From positions 1 through 55,205 of the forward strand of contig JANWYN010000134.1 of assembly GCA_025055235.1 (NCBI GenBank): a stretch of DNA of 55,205 nt. Reading direction: 5' to 3'. This document shows positions 33,098-41,127 of the stretch, one piece after another. The notes beneath the pieces are model-generated. The model was not told the origin of the DNA. It made no database searches and worked only from the letters and a program-made list of their open reading frames with translations. How positions within the stretch are numbered: the first letter of the stretch is position 1; every line of letters starts with the position of its first letter. The DNA is from Candidatus Roseilinea sp. (GTDB lineage: Bacteria > Chloroflexota > Anaerolineae > J036 > Brachytrichaceae). The position numbers were made by a program, and so were the translations under genes.

Positions 33098-33120
33098 CGC
33101 GCTCCGAGCGCGTTAGGCGC
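33089..33120. repeat. REP palindrome, copy 5 (end of the NTPase-TPR gene)
   Basis: AGCGCCTAACGCGCT, loop CCG, then AGCGCGTTAGGCGC; the last base pair of the stem is lost. The TAA at 33095-33097 ends the NTPase-TPR gene. Confidence 0.9.
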
Positions 33121-33159
33121 CGGCTTGAATCTCTGACACTACTGACACTACCGATACCC

Positions 33160-34521
33160 ATGACCCCCTCTAACCACTTCCACACCATCGTCGCCGGCGT
33201 GGGCGGCATGGGCAGCGCGGCGTGCTACTACCTGGCGCGGCGCGGCAAGCGCGTCCTTGGCCTCGAGCAATTCGACATCCCGCACACGCGCGGCAGCTCG
33301 CACGGCTACACCCGCATCATCCGCCTCGCCTATTACGAGCATCCGTCGTACGTCATGCTGCTCAAGCGCAGCTACGAGCTATGGCACGAGATCGAGAAGG
33401 TCGCGGGCGAGAAGCTGCTGCACTACACCGGCAGCATCGATGCCGGCCCGGCCGAAAGCTGGGTGTTCAAGGGCGCGCTGCAGAGCGCGATGCAATATGA
33501 CCTGCCACACGAAGTGCTGACTGGCAAAGAGATGGCCGAGCGCTTCCCCGGCTATCGCTTCCCGCACGACATCCTCGCGCTGTATCAACCTCAGGGCGGC
33601 TTCCTCACGCCCGAGCGCTGCATCGTGGCCTACGCCAACGCGGCGATGGCGCTGGGCGCGGAGATTCACGGGCGCGAGAAAGTGCTCGGCTTCGAGCCGA
33701 CCGCGACCGGCGGCGTGCGCGTGCGCACCAATCGTGGCGAATACTTCGCCGATTCGCTCGTCGTCACCGCCGGCGCGTGGGACGCGCAACTGATGCCCTT
33801 CCTGCGCGGGCTGGCCGTGCCGGAGCGGCAGGTGCTGGCGTGGCTGCAGCCGCACCGTCCCGAACTCTTCCAAACGACCAACTTCCCTGTCTTCAACTGC
33901 TTCGTGCCCGAAGGTCGCTTCTACGGCTTCCCGATTCACGGCGTGCCCGGCTTCAAGTTCGGCAAATATCACCACTTCGAAGAGCGCGGCGATCCCGACC
34001 GGCTGATCTACGGCGACGAAGGCGAGCCGCGACCCGACGACGAAGCGATGCTGCGCGACTTCGCCAGCCGTTACTTCCCCGACGGCGCCGGCCCGACCAT
34101 GACGCTGGCCGCGTGCATGTTCACCAACACACCCGACGGCCACTTCATCATCGACCAGCACCCGCAATACCCGCAGATCTGCTACGCCTCGCCGTGCAGC
34201 GGCCACGGTTACAAGTTCGCCAGCGTGATCGGCGAAATCATGGCCGAGCTGGCCGACCTCGGCTATTCGCGCTGGGACATCTCGCTGTTCCGCGCCGACC
34301 GCTTCGGCGTGCCGACATCGCATTTGTTCCGCGACAAGGGGCCGGCGCCGCGCGCGCGGATCGAGCAGCACGATCCGTTTGGGGCAGCAGGATCAAGACC
34401 CCAGGGGTCTCTCCATCGCGCAGGGCAACAGCGGGTGTCCAGACCCCTAGGGGCTGAGCCGGCGCACGACACCCGCGACCCGCGTTATTGGCAACGCAAC
34501 GCCGTGACGCCGTTTTGGTGA
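33160..34521 (+). CDS. Sarcosine oxidase / N-methyltryptophan oxidase-like FAD enzyme
   Basis: This is a 453-residue FAD-dependent amine oxidase of the monomeric sarcosine oxidase (MSOX/SolA) family. It oxidises N-methyl amino acids to the amine, formaldehyde and hydrogen peroxide. The dinucleotide motif VAGVGGMGSAACYYLARRG is at the N-terminus and HTRGSSHGYTRIIRLAYYEHPSY is the family signature. YASPCSGHGYKFASVIGE near residue 345 contains the cysteine that binds FAD covalently. The last 60 or so residues exceed the usual length (about 375-390) and include an inserted palindromic repeat. The ATG follows a short CTACTGACA repeat; ribosome binding site poor. A link with the GcvT-like C1 enzyme is suggested by function only. 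Confidence 0.87.
   Translation: MTPSNHFHTIVAGVGGMGSAACYYLARRGKRVLGLEQFDIPHTRGSSHGYTRIIRLAYYEHPSYVMLLKRSYELWHEIEKVAGEKLLHYTGSIDAGPAESWVFKGALQSAMQYDLPHEVLTGKEMAERFPGYRFPHDILALYQPQGGFLTPERCIVAYANAAMALGAEIHGREKVLGFEPTATGGVRVRTNRGEYFADSLVVTAGAWDAQLMPFLRGLAVPERQVLAWLQPHRPELFQTTNFPVFNCFVPEGRFYGFPIHGVPGFKFGKYHHFEERGDPDRLIYGDEGEPRPDDEAMLRDFASRYFPDGAGPTMTLAACMFTNTPDGHFIIDQHPQYPQICYASPCSGHGYKFASVIGEIMAELADLGYSRWDISLFRADRFGVPTSHLFRDKGPAPRARIEQHDPFGAAGSRPQGSLHRAGQQRVSRPLGAEPAHDTRDPRYWQRNAVTPFW
34396..34455. repeat. Palindromic insert in the 3' end of the sarcosine oxidase-like gene
   Basis: AGACCCCAGGGGTCT (34396-34410) and AGACCCCTAGGGGCT (34441-34455) are both palindromic and flank a 30-base spacer. 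They are read through in frame and encode a Gly/Ser/Arg/Gln-rich tail not expected in the family. Confidence 0.65.
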
Positions 34522-34596
34522 AACTACCGACCGATACCTGAGGCGTTCCGGCGACCAAATGACAGCCGCACCGATGCGAGTTTAGTCACACTTCCT

Positions 34597-34731
34597 ATGA
34601 TGCAGAAATTCGGACAACCGGCTGCCGATGAACCGGACGAGCAAGCAGAACGCCACGAAGCGCAGGCCGATGACGCGCGCACGCCCTTCGACGACGAGCT
34701 GGAGCTATGGATCATCGCCAGCTCGACCTGA
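34597..34731 (+). CDS. Possible small acidic protein
   Basis: This is an open frame of 44 residues (MMQKFGQPAADEPDEQAERHEAQ...). It is rich in Asp, Glu and Gln and ends in a hydrophobic stretch WIIASST. There are two adjacent ATGs and no good ribosome binding site. It could be a remnant of a longer gene or chance. It is the only coding candidate in the nearly 500-base gap between the oxidase and the ABC ATPase genes. Confidence 0.2.
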   Translation: MMQKFGQPAADEPDEQAERHEAQADDARTPFDDELELWIIASST

Positions 34732-34850
34732 GGCGGCGTGGATCCGGATACCGGGCGCGTGTCGTCCGGCTGTTGATATTTAGCGCAATCGGCAAATTCG
34801 TTCACGGCTTGTTTCGACGCGCTCAGTGTGCTTTTTAACCTTGCAGAGCA

Positions 34851-35012
34851 CCCTGAGTCGTGCACCTAAGCCTGCCACGCCCCCTGAGCCCGTCGCGCCC
34901 CCTGAGCTTGTCGCGCCCCCTGAGCCCGTCGCGCCCCCTGGGCCCGTCGCGTGCCCTGAGCTTGTCGTGCCCCCTGAGCTTGTCGCGCACCCTGAGCTTG
35001 TCGAAGGGTGCA
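34851..35012. repeat. 18-base tandem repeat ending in a CCCTGAGCTTGTCGAAGGG element
   Basis: About eight units of CCCTGAGCYYGTCGCGCC are arranged head to tail. The last unit reads CCCTGAGCTTGTCGAAGGG, a widespread bacterial intergenic repeat, here with pairing ends GCACCCT/AGGGTGC. The array ends 4 bases before the stop codon of the ABC ATPase gene. An apparent plus-strand reading frame with PPEPVA repeats (34826-35020) is only a by-product. The 34522-34850 part holds nothing else convincing. Confidence 0.85.
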
Positions 35013-35016
35013 TCCA

Positions 35017-36216
35017 CTAGATGCGCATGCCGGTCTGGGCGTGAAAGAAGTGCAAGCGATCCGGCGGCAGGATCAGCCTGACCGGCTTGTGCAGGGGGAT
35101 GTCGCGCTCGATCGGCGCGCGGGCGATCAGGCGCGTGCCGCCCACAGTGGCGTGCAGTAACTGCGCGCGGTCCGACGGCAGGCGCTCGACGAACTCGAAG
35201 GCGACGCGCAGCGCGTTGGGACTATCGCCGGCATCCGGCGCGTCGTCTGTCTCGATGACGATGTCTTCGGGCCGGATACCGGCGATGATCCGCTGGCCGC
35301 GCACAACGAAGTCCAGCACGCGCGGCGGCGGCGTCAGGCGCGCCTGAAGCGCGCTCACCTGTCCGGCTTCTACCAAGCCGTCGAATAGGTTCATCGGCGG
35401 GACGCCCAGGAAGCCGGCGACGAACGCGTTGGCCGGCCGGGCATACACGTCGCGATACGTGCCGACTTGCAGCACCCGCCCGCGGTCCATGATCGCCAGC
35501 CGGTCGCCCATGATCGTCGCCTCGGTCTGGTCGTGCGTGACGTAGAGCGTGGTGATAGCAAAGCGGTTGATCAGCCGGCGGATCTCGATGCGCGTGGACG
35601 ATCGCAGTTGCGCATCCAGGTTGGACAGCGGCTCGTCGAACAACAGCAGCCTGGGATTGCGGCAAATGGCGCGCGCGATGGCCACGCGCTGCTTTTGCCC
35701 GCCGGAGAGCGTGTTCGGCATGCGCCCCAGCAATGCCTCGAAGCCCAGGCCCATGATCTGCGACGTTTGGCGCACGCGCTCGTCAATCTCTGCCTCGCGC
35801 TTGTGCATCCTGAAGAAGAAGGCCAGGTTGCCTTTGCTTTCGAACTGCGGGTAGAGCGCGTAGTTCTGGAAGACGATGCCGATGCCGCGGTCCTTCGGCG
35901 GCACGTCGCGCATGTTCTGGTCGCCGTAGAACACCTCGCCGTCGTAGCTCTCCAGTCCGGCGATCACGCGCAGCAGGGTGGATTTGCCGCAGCCGGACGG
36001 GCCAAGGATGACCATGCTCTCGCCGTCGCGCACATCGAGGCTCACGCGATCCAACGCCAGCACGCTGCCCTCCGGCGGCGCATCCTCGGCGGTGCGCTCG
36101 CGTGGCGGGCGGCCGATCATCCGCGCCTGGCGCTGTTGCTCGCGTAGCGACGGCGCGAGGGCTTCGCCAAAGCGCTTGCTCACGTTGACGACGTGGATGC
36201 TTGCCATGTGCGGCAT
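35017..36216 (-). CDS. Sugar ABC transporter ATP-binding protein (MsmK/UgpC/MalK type)
   Basis: This is a 399-residue cytoplasmic ATPase that powers binding-protein-dependent sugar import. It shows Walker A GPSGCGKST (72-80), Q-loop FQNYALYP, signature LSGGQKQ (170-176) and Walker B LLLFDEP (190-196). A C-terminal TOBE-type regulatory domain (about 260-399) is typical of multi-partner MsmK proteins. An unusual charged insert of about 30 residues (roughly 20-50, EALAPSLREQQRQARM...) separates the first strand from the core. It is the only such ATPase in the window while two importers lack one, so it may serve both. An alternative start is the ATG at 36207. It is divergent from the phosphorylase gene. 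Confidence 0.92.
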   Translation of the reverse strand: MPHMASIHVVNVSKRFGEALAPSLREQQRQARMIGRPPRERTAEDAPPEGSVLALDRVSLDVRDGESMVILGPSGCGKSTLLRVIAGLESYDGEVFYGDQNMRDVPPKDRGIGIVFQNYALYPQFESKGNLAFFFRMHKREAEIDERVRQTSQIMGLGFEALLGRMPNTLSGGQKQRVAIARAICRNPRLLLFDEPLSNLDAQLRSSTRIEIRRLINRFAITTLYVTHDQTEATIMGDRLAIMDRGRVLQVGTYRDVYARPANAFVAGFLGVPPMNLFDGLVEAGQVSALQARLTPPPRVLDFVVRGQRIIAGIRPEDIVIETDDAPDAGDSPNALRVAFEFVERLPSDRAQLLHATVGGTRLIARAPIERDIPLHKPVRLILPPDRLHFFHAQTGMRI

Positions 36217-36258
36217 GATAGTGTAGCCTGCCGAAAATCACTTTGTGGTAGGTGAACT

Positions 36259-37047
36259 ATGGCATCGAGCGAGGTGCTCTATCACATCGGGTTCGGGCGG
36301 GACGACCTCGGCATGCAGCCGCCAACGTTGGCGTTCTTGAGCGGCGATCCAGACCGGGCACGAATCATCGCCGAGCGCTATCTCACCGGCGTGAAGAAGC
36401 TGTCGGAGAATCGCGGGCTGAACAGCTACCTGGGCGAGTTGCCGAATGGGCGGCCGGTGCTCTCGGCGACCAGCGGCATGGGCGCGCCGTCGCTGAGCAT
36501 CGTGGTGAACGAGTTAGTGCAGGTCGGCATCCGCACCATTATTCGCATAGGCACTTGTGGCTCGATCCAGCCACACGTCAAGCCGGGCAGCATCGTCATC
36601 ACCAGCGCCGCGCTATGCCGACAGGGCGCGGCCAACGACATCGCGCCGGTCGAGTATCCGGCTGCCGCCGATCCCTTCCTGACTGTGGCGCTGGCCAAGG
36701 CCGCACGCGAGTTAGGTGTAGAGCACTACGTGGGCATCACCGCCAGCGTGGATACCTTCTATGAGGGGCAGGAGCGCACCGGCTCGGCCAACCCGCATCT
36801 GCTGCGCGCATTGCGCGGCGTCACCGAGGAGTATCGCCGGCTCAACGTGCTGAACTACGAGATGGAGAGCGGCACGCTGTTCAAGATGGGAGGAGTGTAC
36901 GGCTTCGCGGCCGGCTGCGTATGCGGCGTGATCGCCCAGCGCACCGAGGGCGAGAACGTCGTGCTCGAGGCCAAAGCGACTGCTGTAGAAAACGCGATCC
37001 AGGTGGCGTTGGAGGCGGCGTCGAGATTAGAACACCTTTCGAATTGA
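36259..37047 (+). CDS. udp: Uridine phosphorylase-like nucleoside phosphorylase
   Basis: This is a 262-residue enzyme of the PNP/UDP phosphorylase superfamily. It splits nucleosides with phosphate into base and ribose-1-phosphate. GDPDRARIIAERYL near residue 30 binds phosphate, TSGMGAPSLSIVVNELVQVG and IIRIGTCGSIQPHVKPGSIVI are family signatures, and NYEMESGTLFKM (near 200) carries the Glu-Met-Glu ribose site. This pattern fits uridine phosphorylase better than purine enzymes. It starts 42 bases from the divergent ATPase gene and appears monocistronic. A long repeat-filled gap follows. Confidence 0.88.
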   Translation: MASSEVLYHIGFGRDDLGMQPPTLAFLSGDPDRARIIAERYLTGVKKLSENRGLNSYLGELPNGRPVLSATSGMGAPSLSIVVNELVQVGIRTIIRIGTCGSIQPHVKPGSIVITSAALCRQGAANDIAPVEYPAAADPFLTVALAKAARELGVEHYVGITASVDTFYEGQERTGSANPHLLRALRGVTEEYRRLNVLNYEMESGTLFKMGGVYGFAAGCVCGVIAQRTEGENVVLEAKATAVENAIQVALEAASRLEHLSN

Positions 37048-37138
37048 CGCATACGTCAGGGCATCCGTTGACGCAGGCAACTCGCGCAGCGGGGCGCTCT
37101 AAGTGTATGCGCGTATAGGGGCAAAACGCCGCACAGTA

Positions 37139-37162
37139 GGGCATGGACGCCATTCTGTGCCC
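37139..37162. repeat. Hairpin related to the GGCGCGGA palindromes
   Basis: GGGCATGGA and TCTGTGCCC pair with two G-U pairs over a CGCCAT loop. The preceding GGGGCAAAACGCC also resembles sequence before the palindromes at 10238 and 24593, so this is a diverged third copy. Confidence 0.5.
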
Positions 37163-37175
37163 CGTGCTCAGCCCC

Positions 37176-37472
37176 GTTGCGCGGCGATTGGAAATCGCGC
37201 GCTACGCAGCGCGAAGTCGCCCTCCGGCGACTGGCAGTCCAAGCCTGTGCAGGCGGACTTTGCCCTGTGTTGCCCGCGACTTTAGTCGCCGGGCAACGTG
37301 AAGCCTGCGACTACCCATGGATCGCGACTCGGTCCGCGCAGGCGGACTTTGCCCGCTGTTGCGCGGCGATTGGAAATCGCGCGCTACGCAGCGCGAAGTC
37401 GCCCTTCGGCGACCGGCAGTCCAAGTCTGTGCAGGCGGACTTTGCCCTGTGTTGCCCGCGACTTTAGTCGCC
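37176..37472. repeat. Duplicated 115-base REP cluster
   Basis: Two copies, 37176-37290 and 37358-37472, are nearly identical and offset by 182 bases. Each contains GGCGATTGGAAATCGC, GCGCGCTACGCAGCGCG, AGTCGCCNTCNGGCGACT-like and GCGACTTTAGTCGC palindromes. The elements also occur at 10281-10332 and 15925-16042. The whole gap 37048-37506 contains no gene that I can support; reading frames across it are repeat by-products. Confidence 0.85.
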
Positions 37473-37506
37473 GCAACGGACGCCCACAGTCGCCGGGCAG
37501 ACACAG

Positions 37507-38622
37507 CTACAAGCCCACCTCTGCCAGCAGCGGCGCAAGTTGCACCGGCTGGCCGGAGTGCGCCGAACGCCGGATGGCTTCTAGCACACATATCGTCTCG
37601 ATGCCCTCTTCGAGATCCGGCGAGTAAGGGCGGTCCTCCAGTAGCGCCTCGGCGAAATACTCGGCGTAATTGGCGAACTCACCGTAGTGCATGCCATGCA
37701 CTTCGTTGTTGAAGTAATAGGCGCGCTTGCCGTACAGAGGATCCTCGATGATGTCCCCGTCCGGCGAAGTGTGGATGTAGCGCATGTCATGATACTGGGC
37801 CATGCTGGTGCCCTGCGAGCCATAGAGCATCAGTTCGATGGCGTTGCGCGCGGACGGCAGGTCATGGAGGCCATAATGCCCCATAGCGCGACCGATGCGC
37901 CCATCGCTGCTGCGCAGGTTGGCGGCATAGATGTCGAATCCGGCGCCGTATTTCTGGGCCAGCGACGAGCGGTATCCGAGAGCATGCACCTCGACGATGT
38001 GACCCAGATACCAGCGCACCAGGTCTACTGGATGGCTCAGGCACAAGAAGGCCCAGTCGGTGGTCGTGGCGGCCCAGGGACTCTTGTCATAGTACCAATC
38101 CATGCGATGGATGTAGTGAGCGTCAACGAATTCCAGCGCGCCGATCTCGCCGCGCTCGAATGCACGCCGCTGTCGCCGGAAGGATTCGAAGAAGCGCGTG
38201 CTCTGGCCGACCATCAATTTGCGGCCTGTGCGCCGGCCAGCCTCCAACACGCGCCGCGCGTCATCGAGCGAGTTGACCAGTGGCTTAGTGCAGATCACAT
38301 GCTTGCCGGCTTCGAAGGCTTGAACGATGTGTTGACCGTGCAGGTGGTCGGGTGTGTAGATGCACACGATGTCCACATCACGCCGCGCCAGCATCTCCTC
38401 GTAACGCGTGGTGTAGAACAAGTCAGGACAGACTGCGCGGGCTGCGGCGATCTTCTCCTCGCGCAAGTCGCACCCTGCGACGGCGCGAACATGCGTTGTG
38501 CGCAGCCGGCCGATATCCCTGGGATCCGTCGCCGGATCGCGCGGCACGGGTTGGGTGAGCGCCACGAGCATCGTGCGCCCCTCATGCAGGCCGAGTACGC
38601 CGATTCCAAGTGAGTGGCTCAT
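37507..38622 (-). CDS. Gfo/Idh/MocA family oxidoreductase (fourth copy)
   Basis: This is a 371-residue NAD(P)-dependent oxidoreductase and the last gene of the second carbohydrate operon. The cofactor domain begins with GIGVLGLHEGRTMLVAL, where the glycine motif is unusual (GLHEGR instead of GxGxxG). CTKPLVNS replaces EKP, with lysine kept. LSHPVDLVRWYLG carries the His/Asp pair typical of active members. It starts 10 bases after the GH38-like gene and probably acts on the mannose-containing substrate or product. The exact substrate is unknown. Confidence 0.85.
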   Translation of the reverse strand: MSHSLGIGVLGLHEGRTMLVALTQPVPRDPATDPRDIGRLRTTHVRAVAGCDLREEKIAAARAVCPDLFYTTRYEEMLARRDVDIVCIYTPDHLHGQHIVQAFEAGKHVICTKPLVNSLDDARRVLEAGRRTGRKLMVGQSTRFFESFRRQRRAFERGEIGALEFVDAHYIHRMDWYYDKSPWAATTTDWAFLCLSHPVDLVRWYLGHIVEVHALGYRSSLAQKYGAGFDIYAANLRSSDGRIGRAMGHYGLHDLPSARNAIELMLYGSQGTSMAQYHDMRYIHTSPDGDIIEDPLYGKRAYYFNNEVHGMHYGEFANYAEYFAEALLEDRPYSPDLEEGIETICVLEAIRRSAHSGQPVQLAPLLAEVGL

Positions 38623-38632
38623 ATCAGGGTGA

Positions 38633-41098
38633 TCAGACGCGATGAACTGTGGCCCACACGTCGCGATGCGCGTCGAGGTCGCGCGTGACTTTGCGGCCTA
38701 GCTCAAGGTCGAGGTAGAGCGTGGCGATCTCATAAGGACGCATCTCGACGGTGACTGCGCTCCACGTGCTTAGGCCGGCGAGCGGCGGCTCTGCAGGCGT
38801 GGGCGTCAGCCGGCTGATGGTGTCGCCGAGCAGATTGGTCTTTCGCGCATCCGCGATGGTGCTGGGAAGACGCAGTTGCACCTGCGTGGCCTGGCCGTTG
38901 AACTCGACGAGCCGCAACACGTAGGGATACCGAATATGCTCGAGTGCCGCCTCTCGGTAGAACGCGGTGACGGCGACGTTGTCCGCATCGCTCCACACAC
39001 ATCCAAAGGCGGGAGGCAGCCGGTGAGGTTCTCGCCCCGCGCGTTCATCGTTCGCCTTAGGGAAGAAGCAAATGACCGGCCGGGTGAATTCTTGCGCCAG
39101 CTTCCAGCGCTGTGCATGATCAATGCGCCCATGAGGTATCAGGCGAACGCGCACATCGAGCTGATCGTGGAAGAAGTCCTCATCCCACGGGTCATACATC
39201 GTCAAGATGTGGAATAGATCATCGCTATTGCGAAGAAAGGCCTGGCTTCCATCATGCAAAACCAGCAGCCCACGTTCGCCGTTGCCGGCGCTGCCGTCCA
39301 CCAAGTCAACGAGCTGCAGCGCGGTGAACGGGTTGTGCACCTCCTCGAACCATTGCTTCGAGGTCATCCAATCGCCGGTGGGATATTTCTTGAGATATTT
39401 GCCGCCGGGCGCGATCTCGCTTACGCCATATGGGTGATCGTGGATGAGCGTGTATGGGAACCGCACGGCCACTCGCGTGCGCAGCGCTGCATTCATGCCG
39501 CCGTCCGGCCGGGGGAGATTGCGCGCTGCATAGCGCACATCTATGGCATCCCGCTCCGGCGCCAAAGCGACCGTGATGGTCACGAGCGCGTTGTCGCAAC
39601 CGAATCTGTTGATGTGGATGGCTCCGTCTATCAGGCGCACGTCTGCGCGCTCAAAGCAATCGGTCGCACCGTGGCGCGTCATGAGTAATTCAGCTATCGG
39701 CTTTCCGGCATCTAATGCGCCATCGGGGAAGGCCGCGCTTGTGATCTGCGTAATGACGCCGCGAGCGCGGTCAACGGCCACGGAGAGCATGCCGCGCCTG
39801 AGCGTCACCGTTGCAGCGTCTTCGATCTGCTCGACGAGCGACAGACCGTCGGCGGATGTCTCCGCGGTAATCGCACGATAACCGAATGGCGGTAGGTCGC
39901 GCAGGTGAAACCTCTGCCCGGTCTCCGGGTGAGTAACGACGGCGTCTCTTGACCACCCGAGCGGATTGTAGGCAATGGCGCCGCCGGCGCGTCGGCATAT
40001 GGATTGCATCGTGCGGGCGATCACGTGCTGGCTTAGGCCCAAGCTGCGCTCATAGGAGCGCACGCCGATGAATCCGCATAGTCCCTCGCATTCGTCGTTG
40101 TCGTGGTGCTGAGCAGCCAGCAGCTCGCGCCAAGCCTCCTCTAGTTCCCAGACCGGGTAAACGTCCCAGCTCGGATAGGGTCGCCCGAAGAAACCGGCCA
40201 TGGCCGAGATTGACTCGGCAGCCAGTAGTTGGTGCTCGCTTTCGCGGCTGAAGCGGCGCATGCGATCGCCGTTCTTTCCCAGGCTCATGCCATGGAAGAC
40301 GTCGCCCAGCGTATACCGTCTCGGCGTGGCAAGCGCTCGTGCCGAATCGAGGAACTCAGATAGGGTGACCGGTCGAATGTCGAAGCGAGGGTCGGCCAAC
40401 AAGGCGCGCAAGGGCGGCAGGATGACTTCCGCGCGGCACATCCAATCTGGCGATGGCATGAGTTCTAGCCACTGCAGGATGAGCGGCGATGCCATCTCGC
40501 GCAACTGTGGGCTCTCCAGCAAGCCTTCGAAGTCCTCGGGCCATTGATGCAGGTTGAGCGCGTTGCGCGGGACGGCCAGTAGCCGGCTGCCGTCCATGCC
40601 TTCCCACCAGATCGCCGATGTGTGCTCGACGGGCATCACGGGCGTGTGCCACGTCCACTGGAAGAAGAGGGAAGCATATTGATAGCCCGCGCTACACAGG
40701 ATCTGTGGCAATTGTGGGAAGAAGTCGAACTCTTCTTCCCAAAACGTGCGCGGCTGCACGCCGAGCAGACGCGTCACCGTGCGCACCCCGAAGACGCGCT
40801 GCCGGATGTTCGATTCTCCGCCGTGGAACAGCCCATAGGGCTGGCCATACGACGCGCCTACGACTTCGATCTGCCCCTGCTGGACGGCATGGCGCAGCTC
40901 GGCCAGCGCTTCGGGCGCCTCGGCCGCCAACTTCTCGTAGCCGATTGCGTCGAAGTTGACGTTGCCTTTGACGCCGGCTTCGCGGCACAAGCGCAGCATG
41001 TCGCGGATGGAACTGGGCAAGACATCGTATCCCCACAGCCATTCCATGTCTACCCAGTGCATGTGGTTGCCGAAGGTGTAGTAAAGCGGGATGCGCAT
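38633..41098 (-). CDS. GH38-like alpha-mannosidase
   Basis: This is an 821-residue cytoplasmic glycosidase. The N-terminal catalytic region begins YYTFGNHMHWVDMEWLWGYDVLP, with the His and Asp placed like the zinc-binding HxHxD-W of family GH38. WEEEFDFFPQLPQILCSAGYQYASLFFQW resembles the GH38 strand with the nucleophile region. The segment WRELLAAQHHDNDECEG near residue 360 matches the GH38 middle-domain motif QHHD. The C-terminal half is a beta-rich domain. There is no signal peptide. The ATG is chosen because homology starts immediately after it and it follows the permease gene by 29 bases. A relative from another retaining family cannot be excluded. Confidence 0.7.
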   Translation of the reverse strand: MRIPLYYTFGNHMHWVDMEWLWGYDVLPSSIRDMLRLCREAGVKGNVNFDAIGYEKLAAEAPEALAELRHAVQQGQIEVVGASYGQPYGLFHGGESNIRQRVFGVRTVTRLLGVQPRTFWEEEFDFFPQLPQILCSAGYQYASLFFQWTWHTPVMPVEHTSAIWWEGMDGSRLLAVPRNALNLHQWPEDFEGLLESPQLREMASPLILQWLELMPSPDWMCRAEVILPPLRALLADPRFDIRPVTLSEFLDSARALATPRRYTLGDVFHGMSLGKNGDRMRRFSRESEHQLLAAESISAMAGFFGRPYPSWDVYPVWELEEAWRELLAAQHHDNDECEGLCGFIGVRSYERSLGLSQHVIARTMQSICRRAGGAIAYNPLGWSRDAVVTHPETGQRFHLRDLPPFGYRAITAETSADGLSLVEQIEDAATVTLRRGMLSVAVDRARGVITQITSAAFPDGALDAGKPIAELLMTRHGATDCFERADVRLIDGAIHINRFGCDNALVTITVALAPERDAIDVRYAARNLPRPDGGMNAALRTRVAVRFPYTLIHDHPYGVSEIAPGGKYLKKYPTGDWMTSKQWFEEVHNPFTALQLVDLVDGSAGNGERGLLVLHDGSQAFLRNSDDLFHILTMYDPWDEDFFHDQLDVRVRLIPHGRIDHAQRWKLAQEFTRPVICFFPKANDERAGREPHRLPPAFGCVWSDADNVAVTAFYREAALEHIRYPYVLRLVEFNGQATQVQLRLPSTIADARKTNLLGDTISRLTPTPAEPPLAGLSTWSAVTVEMRPYEIATLYLDLELGRKVTRDLDAHRDVWATVHRV

Positions 41099-41127
41099 AG
41101 AAGCAATTGCGAATGATGGTGCGCCGG

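Noticed and set aside
34524..34865. Minus-strand 113-residue frame in the gap before the ABC ATPase gene
   Set aside because: It is Ser-rich, has no family resemblance and no ribosome binding site, and opposes another weak candidate; coding is not supported.
34826..35020. Plus-strand frame with PPEPVA repeats resembling a proline-rich protein
   Set aside because: It follows exactly the 18-base DNA repeat and has no ribosome binding site; all frames through such an array look regular.
37048..37506. Several short reading frames across the gap after the uridine phosphorylase gene
   Set aside because: They follow the duplicated REP cluster, repeat the same peptide and lack start signals.
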